Shown: positions 1-10,429 of the stretch, piece after piece
How positions within the stretch are numbered: position 1 is the first letter of the stretch
Layout of the letters: each line of letters begins with the position of its first letter
NCBI RefSeq assembly: GCF_000025705.1
Contig: NC_013959.1
Coordinates: forward strand, 1,107,063 to 1,171,062
Reading direction: 5' to 3'
Source of the DNA: Sideroxydans lithotrophicus ES-1
Lineage (GTDB): Bacteria > Pseudomonadota > Gammaproteobacteria > Burkholderiales > Gallionellaceae
DNA: 64,000 bases
The notes under the pieces: model-generated
Databases searched by the model: none
Told to the model about the DNA's origin: nothing
What the model saw: the letters and a program-made list of their open reading frames with translations, nothing else
Made by a program: the position numbers and the translations under genes

Positions 1-117
1 GCCAACTATTTCATGGGTCTGCGCCGAACCCGCTGGCTCTGGCGCGGAATCGTATTGGGATGGCTGATATTGGTGACGGGGCTCATTACCATCGCTTACT
101 TATCTCCCGTCAAGTAA
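1..117 (+). CDS. C-terminal fragment of an unidentified membrane protein
   Basis: Frame 1 is open from the window edge and ends at a TAA at 115-117. The 38 visible residues are basic at first, then form one hydrophobic stretch of about 18-20 residues, then a short tail. This is the usual end of an integral membrane protein whose last helix is followed by a few residues. It lies 53 bases before the likely norQ start and on the same strand, so it may be an upstream cistron of the same operon. NorQ and NorD serve nitric oxide reductases, so a catalytic or accessory NOR subunit is possible. The fragment is too short to show it, and I recognise no family signature. Confidence 0.6.
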   Translation, partial: ANYFMGLRRTRWLWRGIVLGWLILVTGLITIAYLSPVK

Positions 118-170
118 AAAGCCGCGCGCTTGAACTAAACTGGATCAAATCCATAATCAAGGTTCCGAAC

Positions 171-953
171 ATGAATGACCTGCCTTTTTACAGACCGCAC
201 GGCAATGAGATCGAACTATTTGAACATGCCTACCGCAAACAGCTGCCATTGCTAATCAAAGGGCCGACCGGTTGCGGCAAGACGCGCTTCGTCTCGTATA
301 TGGCGGAAAAGATCGGCTTGCCGCTCTTCACCGTCGCCTGCCACGATGACCTTACGGCATCCGATCTGGTAGGTCGGCATCTCATTGGCGATGGCGTGAC
401 CTATTGGAACGACGGACCGCTTACCCGTGCCGTGCGTGAGGGCGGCATCTGCTATCTGGACGAAGTCGTTGAAGCGCGCAAGGACACCACCGTAGTATTG
501 CATCCCTTATCCGACGACCGCCGTATTCTGCCTATCGAACGCACGGGCGAGATTCTCAAGGCTCCGCCGGAATTCATGCTGATTGTGTCATATAACCCGG
601 GTTACCAGAACTTTCTCAAGGGCATGAAACCCAGCACGCGCCAGCGTTTTGTCAGTCTTCGTTTTGACTTTCCCAAGCCGGAACTGGAACAACAGATCGT
701 CATGGGCGAAACAGGTGCCGATGCAATGCTGTCGAAAAAACTGGTTAACCTGGGCAACAGTCTGCGTGCACTAAAAGAGCACGATCTGGAAGAATCAGCC
801 AGTACACGCCTGCTGGTCTATACCGCGACCCTGATTCAAAGCGGCTTTGACCCAGTGGATGCCTGCCGTGCTGCCCTGGTGGAGCCGCTCACGGACGATG
901 AGGAAACTGCCGAAGCGCTGATGGAGATTGTCTATGCCAGCTTTGGAAAATAA
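171..953 (+). CDS. norQ: NorQ/CbbQ-type MoxR AAA+ ATPase
   Basis: A 260-residue AAA+ protein of the MoxR class. Walker A (GPTGCGKT) is at residues 31-38 and Walker B (GGICYLDEV) at about 91-99. The following segment, with a VSYNPGYQ stretch and an arginine finger region, is typical of NorQ/CbbQ. Family members form hexamers that work with a VWA partner (NorD or CbbO) to mature or activate a metalloenzyme, here most likely a nitric oxide reductase, at the cytoplasmic face. The frame is open from 60, but the ATG at 171 starts the conserved sequence and matches family length; the preceding 37 codons look like read-through. The NorD partner lies two genes downstream. A Cbb (Rubisco) role is less likely because nirS and nnrS are near and no Rubisco gene is visible. 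Confidence 0.88.
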   Translation: MNDLPFYRPHGNEIELFEHAYRKQLPLLIKGPTGCGKTRFVSYMAEKIGLPLFTVACHDDLTASDLVGRHLIGDGVTYWNDGPLTRAVREGGICYLDEVVEARKDTTVVLHPLSDDRRILPIERTGEILKAPPEFMLIVSYNPGYQNFLKGMKPSTRQRFVSLRFDFPKPELEQQIVMGETGADAMLSKKLVNLGNSLRALKEHDLEESASTRLLVYTATLIQSGFDPVDACRAALVEPLTDDEETAEALMEIVYASFGK

Positions 954-974
954 TCCTCCTGTATCCCGGACCGG

Positions 975-1952
975 GTGAGAACTGTGAGGATTGACACCCA
1001 ACGCAAACGCCTGCTGTTTCAAGCCGGATTCTTCACGTTATTCCTGCTTGCTCCGGTGTTCGATCTGTTTCGCCTTGACCTCAATCTCAAGCATTTCTTT
1101 TTTCTCGGCATGCATTGGACATTGGGCCTGGACGATTTCGTGGCCGGTGAAATCGACTCCACCCAGGCAGCCATCAATATCGTATTTCGCGGTGTGGTGC
1201 CTATCCTTGGCACAATTGCACTCGGAGTATGGGTTTCCTGGAAATACGGAAGACTCTATTGCGGCTGGCTATGCCCGCATTTTTCAGTCGTGGAAACGAT
1301 CAACCAATTGATGCGCCGCACAATCGGACGGCAAAGCCTGTGGGATCGCCATGCGCTGCCAGAAGAGAATGCGGATGGCACTGTCACCAAGGCCAATCCG
1401 CTCAACTGGCTGCTGCTGTTACCGCTGGTGGTTGCCTTCGCATTCGTGTGGGCCATCGCGCTACTGACCTATCTGCTCCCCCCCGATGAAATTTACGGCA
1501 ACCTTTGGAACGGTACACTGACACGCAACCAGAGTGTTTTTCTCGGTGTCGGCACGCTCGCTTTCTTTGTCGAATTCATGTTTGCCCGTCACCTGTTCTG
1601 CCGCTACGCCTGTGCCGTCGGCTTGTTTCAGAGCATCGCCTGGATGGGCAACCGCAAAGCCATGGTGATCGGATTTAACCGGCGCCGTGTGGAGGAATGT
1701 GTCGATTGTAATGCCGCCTGCGACAACATCTGCCCGATGCGCATCAAACCGCGCCAGATTAAACGTCTCATGTTCACCTGCACCCAGTGCGGTCAATGTG
1801 CCGATGCCTGCACTCAAGTGCAGGCCAACAATCCAGAAGGCTCCTTGCTGAAATGGGTGGAGAACGAATGCGCCCTCGACAAATCGGCGCGAGAATTCGG
1901 ACACCATAACGATATTCCCATGCACTGCCATGAGCAGGGAAAGAAGAAATAG
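975..1952 (+). CDS. Membrane polyferredoxin, NapH/CcoG-like, in the nor operon
   Basis: A 325-residue membrane iron-sulfur protein. Hydrophobic segments lie near residues 17-35, 70-90, 145-170 and 188-205. Cysteine motifs include CGWLCP in a loop, CRYACAVG, and a C-terminal pair of ferredoxin-like clusters (CVDCNAACDNICP and CTQCGQCADACTQ). Proteins of this kind pass electrons from quinol to periplasmic or membrane partners, or help assemble heme-copper enzymes (CcoG/RdxA, NapH, NosR classes). Lying between norQ and norD suggests a role in electron supply to, or assembly of, a nitric oxide reductase; this is inference. The GTG at 975 gives the longest frame. A second GTG at 984, preceded by GGTGAG, is an equally good start. 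The stop codon abuts the norD ATG. Confidence 0.82.
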   Translation: MRTVRIDTQRKRLLFQAGFFTLFLLAPVFDLFRLDLNLKHFFFLGMHWTLGLDDFVAGEIDSTQAAINIVFRGVVPILGTIALGVWVSWKYGRLYCGWLCPHFSVVETINQLMRRTIGRQSLWDRHALPEENADGTVTKANPLNWLLLLPLVVAFAFVWAIALLTYLLPPDEIYGNLWNGTLTRNQSVFLGVGTLAFFVEFMFARHLFCRYACAVGLFQSIAWMGNRKAMVIGFNRRRVEECVDCNAACDNICPMRIKPRQIKRLMFTCTQCGQCADACTQVQANNPEGSLLKWVENECALDKSAREFGHHNDIPMHCHEQGKKK

Positions 1953-3779
1953 ATGGAAGAATATGTTGGGGCACTGTGGCATAGACTCATAACCGGGGTG
2001 GCCGACAAACGCTATCCGGCTGAGGCGGTCTCGCTGGAACAGATCAGCAAGACTGCCGGCATCCTTTTCCGCTCTTGGGGGGGAGACAGCGGGCTGGCCG
2101 TAAAATCGGCCACCGCAACCCAGCACGGAGCTAAGCGCACCCTGTTGCAGCGCATTGCCGGCAGCAATCTAAAGACCGAACTCACGTGGCTGGACGGAGA
2201 AACCCTGAACCTGCCCGCAACCATCGCTTTTTTCCCGGAAAGAGAACTGAACCGGGATTTGTATATTTGGCTGATCGCCATGGCAGCTGCCAGTACTGCA
2301 TCAACGCAACCGTGGATACAGCGTAACCAGCAAGCGACCCTTGAAGTGCTTGAGCGTTTTCCCGGACTGAAACGACGCTATCAGCGGCTAGCAGATGCAG
2401 CGCTGGCCATTCGCCCTGAACCAGCGTCCCTGCCGAATGACGAGCGTGCGCAGGAAGAGGCTATCCGTGCCGCTCTGAAAAGTCCCGGCAGCGTAAAACA
2501 CTTGCCTCCAGCCAGACGTGCGCCACAGCCGGTGTACCTGTGGTTGCATCCAGACCCGCCGGCCAGCAAAGCCACCGCCGCTTTAAGTAAGGAACCGCAG
2601 AACCACGAGGGCGGGAACAATATAAAGAATGGGAAGGACCGCCGACACCAGGCAGAGCGGGTCGACATGCCCGAAGACAAGAACAGCTTCATGATGTCGT
2701 TCCGTGCTGAAAGCATCTTCAGTTGGGCGGAATATATCAAAGTCAATCGCCCCACCGAAGAAGACGAACCTGCCGACGACCGTCCGGCGGAGGATCTGGA
2801 TCGGCTGAGCGTGGCACAAGACGGAAAGACCGCTGCCTCGCGTCTGAAGTTCGATCTTGATTTGCCCTCGGCGGCATCAGATGATCAGCCATTGGGCAAG
2901 GGAATCTTGTTGCCTGAATGGCATTACAAAAAGCAGCTGCTGCAACCGGCACACTGCTGCTTGCAACCCATGGTGGCCCTTAAAGCAGAAGCGCTACCCC
3001 TGCCCGCGCATTTGTCCGCAACAGCGCGCCGCCTGCGCAGCCAGTTCGCGGCACTGACACCAGCCAAGGTGTGGTTCAAGGGGCAATTTGACGGCAGCGA
3101 ACTCGACCTTGATGCCTGCGTGCAATTCAGTGCCGACCGCATCGGCGGTCTGCAGGCGCGCGAGCAGGGGCTGTACAAAGCACACCAATATCGCGATCGC
3201 GATCTGGCGTGCCTGCTGCTGGCAGACCTGTCACTATCCACTGACGCCTATGTCAACGATCAGGCGCGCGTAATCGATGTTATCCGGGACACGTTATTCC
3301 TGTTTTCCGAAGCACTTTCTGCCACCGGCGACCGCTTCGCGCTCTACGGTTTTTCCTCGCTCAAACGGGAGAACATCCGCTTCCACATCCTGAAGGAATT
3401 CGAGCGCAAGTACAACGACGAAGTACGCGGACGTATCGCAGCAATCAAACCCGGCTTTTACACCCGTATGGGAGCAGCAATACGCCATGCCAGTCAATTG
3501 CTCGCCAAACAGGCAACGACTCAAAGACTGCTGCTCATTCTTACAGATGGAAAACCCAATGACCTGGACCAGTACGAGGGGCGCTACGGAGTAGAGGACA
3601 CGCGCGTTGCCATCCACGAGGCGCGTCAAATGGGACTAAGGCCGTTCTGTGTCACCATCGACGAGAAGGGCAGCAGCTATTTGCCGCATCTGTTTGGCGT
3701 CAATGGCTACGTGGTGATACGCAACCCATCGGAACTGCCTCGCGAATTGCCGCTGTTGTATGCCCAATTGACGCGTTGA
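1953..3779 (+). CDS. norD: NorD-like VWA-domain activation protein
   Basis: A 608-residue protein with a C-terminal von Willebrand A domain from about residue 420. The MIDAS metal site shows as DLSLS followed by the later T and D of TDGKPND. The N-terminal two thirds are poorly conserved, with a charged low-complexity linker around residues 215-320. This matches NorD, the partner of the NorQ ATPase needed to make active nitric oxide reductase. The protein has no signal peptide and should be cytosolic or membrane-peripheral. Its ATG directly follows the TAG of the polyferredoxin gene, with an AGGGAAAG ribosome-binding site inside that gene, so translation is probably coupled. NorD is the best call over CbbO because of the flanking denitrification genes. 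Confidence 0.85.
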   Translation: MEEYVGALWHRLITGVADKRYPAEAVSLEQISKTAGILFRSWGGDSGLAVKSATATQHGAKRTLLQRIAGSNLKTELTWLDGETLNLPATIAFFPERELNRDLYIWLIAMAAASTASTQPWIQRNQQATLEVLERFPGLKRRYQRLADAALAIRPEPASLPNDERAQEEAIRAALKSPGSVKHLPPARRAPQPVYLWLHPDPPASKATAALSKEPQNHEGGNNIKNGKDRRHQAERVDMPEDKNSFMMSFRAESIFSWAEYIKVNRPTEEDEPADDRPAEDLDRLSVAQDGKTAASRLKFDLDLPSAASDDQPLGKGILLPEWHYKKQLLQPAHCCLQPMVALKAEALPLPAHLSATARRLRSQFAALTPAKVWFKGQFDGSELDLDACVQFSADRIGGLQAREQGLYKAHQYRDRDLACLLLADLSLSTDAYVNDQARVIDVIRDTLFLFSEALSATGDRFALYGFSSLKRENIRFHILKEFERKYNDEVRGRIAAIKPGFYTRMGAAIRHASQLLAKQATTQRLLLILTDGKPNDLDQYEGRYGVEDTRVAIHEARQMGLRPFCVTIDEKGSSYLPHLFGVNGYVVIRNPSELPRELPLLYAQLTR

Positions 3780-3804
3780 AAAATCGCAAGCCAATAAATC
3801 CGAT

Positions 3805-4116
3805 TTAGTTATACCAGGATTTAGGTTGCGCCTCTTCCCAGCCCTTTTTTGCCCGGGTGAACAGCCAGCCGGTATAGAAGAATATCTCGAACATCAGGAA
3901 AGAAAATCCCCAAAGAAGAGTGCTCGTCATCGAATAATCACCAATCCTTGTCGTGCTTCCCCACGCCAAGGGCGGGTTTATCCAGTTGGTCAACCAAGGT
4001 CCGATCAGTGGCCCCAACACGCAGGAAAACGCAAACATAATCGCAAAATGAATCATCACCTGACGGCTGGAAGGCAGATATTTTGCAAGCGCACTTTCCT
4101 TGTTTTGCTTGTCCAT
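3805..4116 (-). CDS. Small two-helix membrane protein of the nir/nor region
   Basis: A 103-residue protein with a charged N-terminus, two hydrophobic helices (about residues 22-44 and 66-87) and a basic, tryptophan-containing tail. I do not recognise the family. The gene is convergent with norD (25 bases apart) and divergent from nirS. A good AAGGTGATG ribosome-binding region precedes its ATG. About 50 bases upstream is an FNR-like half-degenerate site (4168-4181), which would suit oxygen-regulated expression with the denitrification genes. Its position suggests a small accessory subunit of a nitrogen-oxide respiratory enzyme, but nothing in the sequence proves it. Confidence 0.7.
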   Translation of the reverse strand: MDKQNKESALAKYLPSSRQVMIHFAIMFAFSCVLGPLIGPWLTNWINPPLAWGSTTRIGDYSMTSTLLWGFSFLMFEIFFYTGWLFTRAKKGWEEAQPKSWYN

Positions 4117-4167
4117 AACATCACCTTATCAATTGGTCCGCACCACAAGCCGGGATTATTGCAAAGA

Positions 4168-4181
4168 TTGATTAATCCCAA
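4168..4181 (-). promoter_or_regulatory. Degenerate FNR-like site upstream of the 103 aa gene
   Basis: On the minus strand the 14 bases read TTGGG-ATTA-ATCAA, matching 8 of 10 fixed positions of the FNR/ANR consensus TTGAT-N4-ATCAA. The centre is about 58 bases before the ATG of the small membrane protein. A class II arrangement (site centred at -41.5) would give a 5' leader of about 17 bases. One half-site is weak, so this is only a suggestion. Confidence 0.35.
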
Positions 4182-4290
4182 AAACAGAAGTCCGACCTAA
4201 ATCGAACAGAAGCCAGACAACTTTGGCACCGGCTGCGATCTTAGCTCAGCTGGATTTCGCTGCAACGAAAAATATCGCTCATTGATTCTC

Positions 4291-4304
4291 TTGATTGCAA
4301 TCAA
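4291..4304 (+). promoter_or_regulatory. Perfect FNR/ANR/DNR-type box upstream of nirS
   Basis: The bases TTGAT-TGCA-ATCAA match the FNR-family consensus exactly. The site lies in the 414-base gap between the divergent small membrane protein gene and nirS, about 230 bases before the nirS start. A class II promoter on this site would start near 4345 and leave a leader of roughly 190 bases. The box implies activation at low oxygen (FNR/ANR) or by NO (DNR/NNR), since these regulators share the motif. The rest of the gap shows no gene. Confidence 0.8.
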
Positions 4305-4455
4305 GGATAGTTGGACCGGGTTTGGACTACTGTGCATGTACCGTGATTGTTGGGCCCGATTGTTCGCTTCTTTCTCCGAATCAGAGAGAGTAAGCTACCC
4401 CGATGCTCCATGTTCGCCAGCGTACAGCCTGGCCACTTATTGAAGCATATATTGA

Positions 4456-6267
<1,812 letters not shown>

Positions 6268-6290
6268 AGCCAAAGCGATGCGGCAGATGA

Positions 6291-6316
6291 AAGGGCGGGG
6301 TGACCCGCCCTTTTTT
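6291..6316 (+). terminator. Rho-independent terminator after nirS
   Basis: A 9-bp stem (AAGGGCGGG pairing with CCCGCCCTT, with a GTGA loop) runs into a T-run. It lies 24 bases after the nirS stop and before the TonB receptor start, so nirS is probably monocistronic and the receptor has its own promoter or depends on read-through. Confidence 0.9.
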
Positions 6317-6338
6317 CCTAAAGTTGAAGGGTGACCCG

Positions 6339-8567
6339 ATGAATACCCGTTTGCATAAAGTCCAGATACTGTCTGCATTGGGCCTTGTTTGCGGCTTGTT
6401 CAATACAACGCATGCAGCCGCGGGTGAAGATCCGGCCGAGTTGGACGAAGTGGTGGTAACGGCGACCAGGACGACCGCAACACTCGCCGATGCGCCTGCC
6501 GCAGTAACGGTAGTCGGTGCCAAGAACATCGAAACAAAGAATGCCTCGCGCCTGGGCGATGCGCTCGACCGGGTGCCCGGGCTATATCTGCGCGACGGTG
6601 CGCTGGGTTCGTCGCAAGGCACTTCCGGCACCAGCGGCATGTCACTACGCGGCATAGACCAGAACAAGACGCTCATCCTGCTGGATGGACAGCCGCTGCA
6701 GGATGGCCGTTCGGGAAAAGTGAACTGGCGCATTCCTTTTGTCGAGGATATCGAACGCATCGAAGTCGTGCCTGGTGCGTTTTCTTCTCTGTACGGAAGC
6801 AATGCCATCGGCGGTGTCGTCAGCGTCATCACCAAACAGCCGGTCAAACACGAGCTCACAGCCAAAGTCAAAAAGGGCTGGAGTGACGCGAGCGGCGAAG
6901 ATGCCTCCGTCTATTGGCGGGAGAAGCTGAACAACGGGTTCGGTATCGTCGTCGGCTACGGCCAGCAACGGAGAGACAGCTATGTGAACGACTTCGTCGT
7001 CAGAACCCCGGTGGCCGGGGCTGCAGGCACAACCGTCACGGGAGCGCAGCCGATAACGACACGCGACGGCGCGCCTGCATATCTGGTGGGAGACAAGGGC
7101 ACAACGCCATGGGATTCGACCAATGCGACGACCAAGGTCTTTTATAACCTGAATGAGCGCGACAAGTTATACACCGGTATCACCTACCAGAGCATCGATG
7201 AAGGCTACACGCGTTTCAACACCTACCTCAGGGATGCCGCGGGTACGCCGGTATCCGGCGGCACGCTGGGGATCAACGGCCAGCGTGTCACGCTTGCCGA
7301 ATCCAACTTCGTCAACAATTCGCCGCTGCATGAGGCCGCCACCCGCTACTTTGTCGGCTATGACGGCACTGCCGGCGACAATCATCTGTTGAAGATCGAT
7401 CTCGCCAAGATCGATCGCGCATACAGTTTTACCCAGTCCGGCGCGGCATCCAGCTGGTCCGGCGGTACAGGGACGCTGACAGACACCCCGAACAGCGGCA
7501 TAGACGGAACAGTGCAATTGAGTTTCCCGCTGGGCACCCGTCAATTCTGGGTAACGGGTCTGGCACTGCACCGCGACTATGCCAACCAGAGATCGTATGT
7601 ACTGGGCGACTGGCGCGATCCAGGTACACGCACCTCGGTAAGCGGGGGCTACAACGGCTACTCGATGACGAGCGCCGTGTTTGCACAGGACGAGATCCGC
7701 ATTGCGGATGCGCTCAAATTCTTTCTGGGCGGCCGTGTGGACCGCTGGGAGACACGGGGCGACAATTTCAAAAACACCGCACCGGCCGGCACAACCGCAT
7801 TTCCCGCGCGCGGCACTTCCGCCTTCAGTCCAAAACTGTCTGCGGTATATCAGGCGACGCCTGCCGCAACCCTGCGCGCCTCCTTCGGTAAGTCTTTCCG
7901 CGCACCCACCAATGAGGACATGTACACCACCTCGACCATCAACGGCCTGACGACCCAGGGCGACCCCAACCTGCAGCCCGAACGCGGGACGACATGGGAG
8001 ATCGGCGGCGAGATGCACTTCACCGGAGAGACCAAGGCGACTGCCACCTATTTCGAGAACGAGTTGAGCAACCTGATCTACCTGAAGCAGGTCACCCCTC
8101 TGGTGCTATCGCAACGTATCAATGCGGGGAAGGCAAAAATCCGCGGGATCGAATTGGCAGCGACTGCCAGACCGACTGACTGGTTGATGCTTGATGCGAA
8201 CTATTCGTATATCGATTCCAAAATGCTGGAGAACAGCGCCGATCCATTGAGCGTAGGCAAGCGTCTGACCGATTCGCCGAAGAACCTTTGCGGAATCGGC
8301 ATGACAGCGCAACGCGGTGCGTGGTCTGGAGTACTCGGCGTCCGCTATATCAGCCATGTCTATGCCACCGCGCGGAATACCGATGTGGTCGAGGGCGTGC
8401 CCACCGGCTACGATTCCTACACGATGACGGACGCCAGAGTGGGTTATGCCTTTTCAGCGAACGTGAAGGGCAATCTCGCCATCAACAATCTGTTCGACAA
8501 AAAGGTGTACTCCTACTTTCTGATGCCGCGACGCAATCTGGTCGCCGAGCTTGTTTTTGATTTTTAG
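6339..8567 (+). CDS. TonB-dependent outer-membrane receptor
   Basis: A 742-residue receptor. A signal peptide (cleavage near THAAA) is followed by a TonB box region (DEVVVTATR). The plug domain spans about residues 40-150 (GVPxYLR and LLDGQPL elements, ending in YGSNAIGGVVSVITK). A 22-strand type barrel follows and ends in the terminal phenylalanine motif LVFDF. Such receptors import ferric chelates, heme, cobalamin or copper with TonB-ExbBD energy. The substrate cannot be read from sequence. The neighbours nirS, a DsrC-like gene and nnrS make iron, heme or copper supply for respiration plausible. The start is the ATG at 6339 with AAGGGTGA before it; an upstream GTG lies inside the nirS terminator and is unlikely. 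Confidence 0.9.
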   Translation: MNTRLHKVQILSALGLVCGLFNTTHAAAGEDPAELDEVVVTATRTTATLADAPAAVTVVGAKNIETKNASRLGDALDRVPGLYLRDGALGSSQGTSGTSGMSLRGIDQNKTLILLDGQPLQDGRSGKVNWRIPFVEDIERIEVVPGAFSSLYGSNAIGGVVSVITKQPVKHELTAKVKKGWSDASGEDASVYWREKLNNGFGIVVGYGQQRRDSYVNDFVVRTPVAGAAGTTVTGAQPITTRDGAPAYLVGDKGTTPWDSTNATTKVFYNLNERDKLYTGITYQSIDEGYTRFNTYLRDAAGTPVSGGTLGINGQRVTLAESNFVNNSPLHEAATRYFVGYDGTAGDNHLLKIDLAKIDRAYSFTQSGAASSWSGGTGTLTDTPNSGIDGTVQLSFPLGTRQFWVTGLALHRDYANQRSYVLGDWRDPGTRTSVSGGYNGYSMTSAVFAQDEIRIADALKFFLGGRVDRWETRGDNFKNTAPAGTTAFPARGTSAFSPKLSAVYQATPAATLRASFGKSFRAPTNEDMYTTSTINGLTTQGDPNLQPERGTTWEIGGEMHFTGETKATATYFENELSNLIYLKQVTPLVLSQRINAGKAKIRGIELAATARPTDWLMLDANYSYIDSKMLENSADPLSVGKRLTDSPKNLCGIGMTAQRGAWSGVLGVRYISHVYATARNTDVVEGVPTGYDSYTMTDARVGYAFSANVKGNLAINNLFDKKVYSYFLMPRRNLVAELVFDF

Positions 8568-8614
8568 GGAAAATGCCGGAGATATAAGCCGGCAAAATTG
8601 ATAAGGAGAGAATT

Positions 8615-8929
8615 ATGCAACTACCGGACACCGACGAAGAAGGTTACCTGATCGATCCGCTGACATGGAACGAAGCGATCGCCGGGCAAATTGCCGAGCA
8701 GGAGAACATCCAGATGGGCGAGGATCACTGGGATGCGATTCGCTTCATGCGCCAGTATTACGCCGAGCACCAAGTTGCGCCGGATGTCCGCCATGTAAGC
8801 AAGCATCTGGCCGAACGTCTTGGGCCCGCCTCGCGCAACGCGATCTTCGAACTGTTTCCCTACGGCTATGTGAAACAGGCTTGCAAGATCGCCGGCATGA
8901 AACGCCCTAGGGCATGGAGTACCGGCTAA
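8615..8929 (+). CDS. DsrC/TusE-family protein lacking the C-terminal cysteine
   Basis: A 104-residue protein of the DsrC/TusE/DsvC fold: the N-terminal LxWNEAIA region, the WDAIRFMRQYY helix and the LFPYGYVKQACKIAG C-terminal arm are all present. DsrC carries two cysteines in that arm, an internal one (in ACKIAG) and a penultimate one. TusE keeps the penultimate cysteine, which receives sulfur from TusBCD. Here the internal cysteine is kept, while the arm ends in RPRAWSTG with no terminal cysteine. Classical trisulfide or persulfide relay chemistry should therefore be altered. A strong AAGGAGAG site precedes the ATG. It lies between a TonB receptor and nnrS, away from any visible dsr or tus genes. 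A redox or regulatory role linked to nitrogen-oxide respiration is a guess. Confidence 0.85.
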   Translation: MQLPDTDEEGYLIDPLTWNEAIAGQIAEQENIQMGEDHWDAIRFMRQYYAEHQVAPDVRHVSKHLAERLGPASRNAIFELFPYGYVKQACKIAGMKRPRAWSTG

Positions 8930-8983
8930 TAATTATTGCGAACTTCGCCTGCAACTCCCTGCCACCAACTCCGATCTGCCGAT

Positions 8984-10210
8984 ATGCCCGCCAAACTCTG
9001 GAATAGTTTTACCGCCGCCCCCCACCGCGTCATGTTCTTCGGCGGCGCACTGCAAGCCGTTGCTGTCATGCTCTGGTGGTTCTATGAACTGGTCACGCGC
9101 TTTGGCATTGCCGGCCAACCCGCGACCTGGAGCATCGTGCCCAGCGCGGCACATGCCTATCTGATGATTTTCGGGCTGTTTCCGTTTTTCATGTTCGGCT
9201 TTCTGATGACCGTCTTCCCACGCTGGATGGGGGGCGGTGAGATTCCGCCACAGCGCTTTGTGCCGGCTTTTTCATTTCTCCTGCTGGGAGCCGCCGGCTT
9301 CTATGCGGGCTTGTTGATCAACACCACCGTTCTCGCTGTCGCGGTAACAAGCACACTGGCCGGGTGGGGAGCTGCGCTCTATACCTTGTTGCGGGTTTTG
9401 CTGGATACGGACAATCCCGACAAGCGCCACCCGACCAGCATCTTTATCGCAGTCAGCCTGGGATGGTGCAGCCTTGCTGCTTATCTGATATGGCTGTTAA
9501 GCGACAGCGTATTCATTCTGCGTTTGGCGATCCAGGGAGGGCTGTGGCTGTTTCTGCTCCCTGTCTTTGCGAGCGTCGCGCACCGCATGCTGCCATTTTT
9601 TACCAGTAGTGCGCTGCCCCAATATGCCGTGCGGCGACCAGAGTGGCCGTGGCGGACCATACTGGCGGGAAGCGCGATGCATGCCCTGCTGCAACTCTCC
9701 AACGCAAGCAACTGGCTGTGGTTGGGCGACTTGCCCATGGCTTTTGCGGCATTGTATTTGTCATATGCTTGGGGATTGCACCGCAGTTTGCGCATACCAC
9801 TGCTCGGCGTTTTGCACATCGGTTTTGCCTGGATGGGTTTGTCCATGCTGTTGTTCGGCATCCAAAGCCTCATATCCTTTACCAGCGGAAACGCTACCCA
9901 ATACTGGGGACTTGCGCCGCAGCACGCTCTCACCATTGGCTGCTTTGCCACTTTGCTGATCGGTTTGGGAACGCGCGTGACGCTCGGTCATTCCGGCCTC
10001 CCCATGCAGGTGGATAAACCGGTCATGCTCATGTTCCTGGGAATACAGCTGGTTGCCATTTTGCGTGTGCTGGCGGACATGCTACCCGGCCAGAACGGAT
10101 ACTGGCTGTATATCGCTGCGGCGGCACTCTGGTTGGTTTGTTTCTTTCCCTGGGTGCTGCGCTACTTGCCGGTATATGTGCGACCGCGGGTGGATGGACA
10201 GGCTGGATAG
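8984..10210 (+). CDS. nnrS: NnrS family heme-copper membrane protein
   Basis: A 408-residue integral membrane protein with about 12 hydrophobic segments. It shows the conserved NnrS patterns: HAYLMIFG near residue 57, FLMTVFPRWMG near 76, a HRMLPFFT motif around 205, and later histidines in the HALTIG region. NnrS proteins bind heme and copper and help cells withstand nitrosative stress, protecting iron-sulfur proteins from NO-derived species. That suits a position next to nirS, a producer of NO. The start chosen is the ATG at 8984, where conserved sequence begins; an in-frame TTG at 8936 would add 16 unlikely residues. It follows the DsrC-like gene by about 55 bases, probably in the same transcript. 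Confidence 0.9.
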   Translation: MPAKLWNSFTAAPHRVMFFGGALQAVAVMLWWFYELVTRFGIAGQPATWSIVPSAAHAYLMIFGLFPFFMFGFLMTVFPRWMGGGEIPPQRFVPAFSFLLLGAAGFYAGLLINTTVLAVAVTSTLAGWGAALYTLLRVLLDTDNPDKRHPTSIFIAVSLGWCSLAAYLIWLLSDSVFILRLAIQGGLWLFLLPVFASVAHRMLPFFTSSALPQYAVRRPEWPWRTILAGSAMHALLQLSNASNWLWLGDLPMAFAALYLSYAWGLHRSLRIPLLGVLHIGFAWMGLSMLLFGIQSLISFTSGNATQYWGLAPQHALTIGCFATLLIGLGTRVTLGHSGLPMQVDKPVMLMFLGIQLVAILRVLADMLPGQNGYWLYIAAAALWLVCFFPWVLRYLPVYVRPRVDGQAG

Positions 10211-10429
10211 CGAAAGCCGTTATAGCCCAAGTAATCCAGCAGTCGGATTCTGATGGCCAAATTTCCAATACTCGGCCAATCCGAATGTTGGTATTTACAC
10301 GCAAAGTCATTTCGCACCAGATATCAACCAATTGTATTAATTAAATAATATGGCATCACATAAAGATTGATTGTGATTAGTTACAAGACTGGTTAAGATA
10401 GTCATCAATTACTTACTTGGAGCGACATC
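10211..10429. other. Intergenic region before the efflux operon
   Basis: No gene is seen. A spaced inverted repeat (TCGGATT at 10243-10249 and AATCCGA at 10278-10284) follows nnrS without a T-run. TTGAT-TGTG-ATTAG at 10367-10380 matches 8 of 10 FNR-consensus positions and lies about 50 bases before the adaptor gene start. The operon promoter and the operator of its TetR regulator should be in this stretch, but I cannot assign them firmly. Confidence 0.5.
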
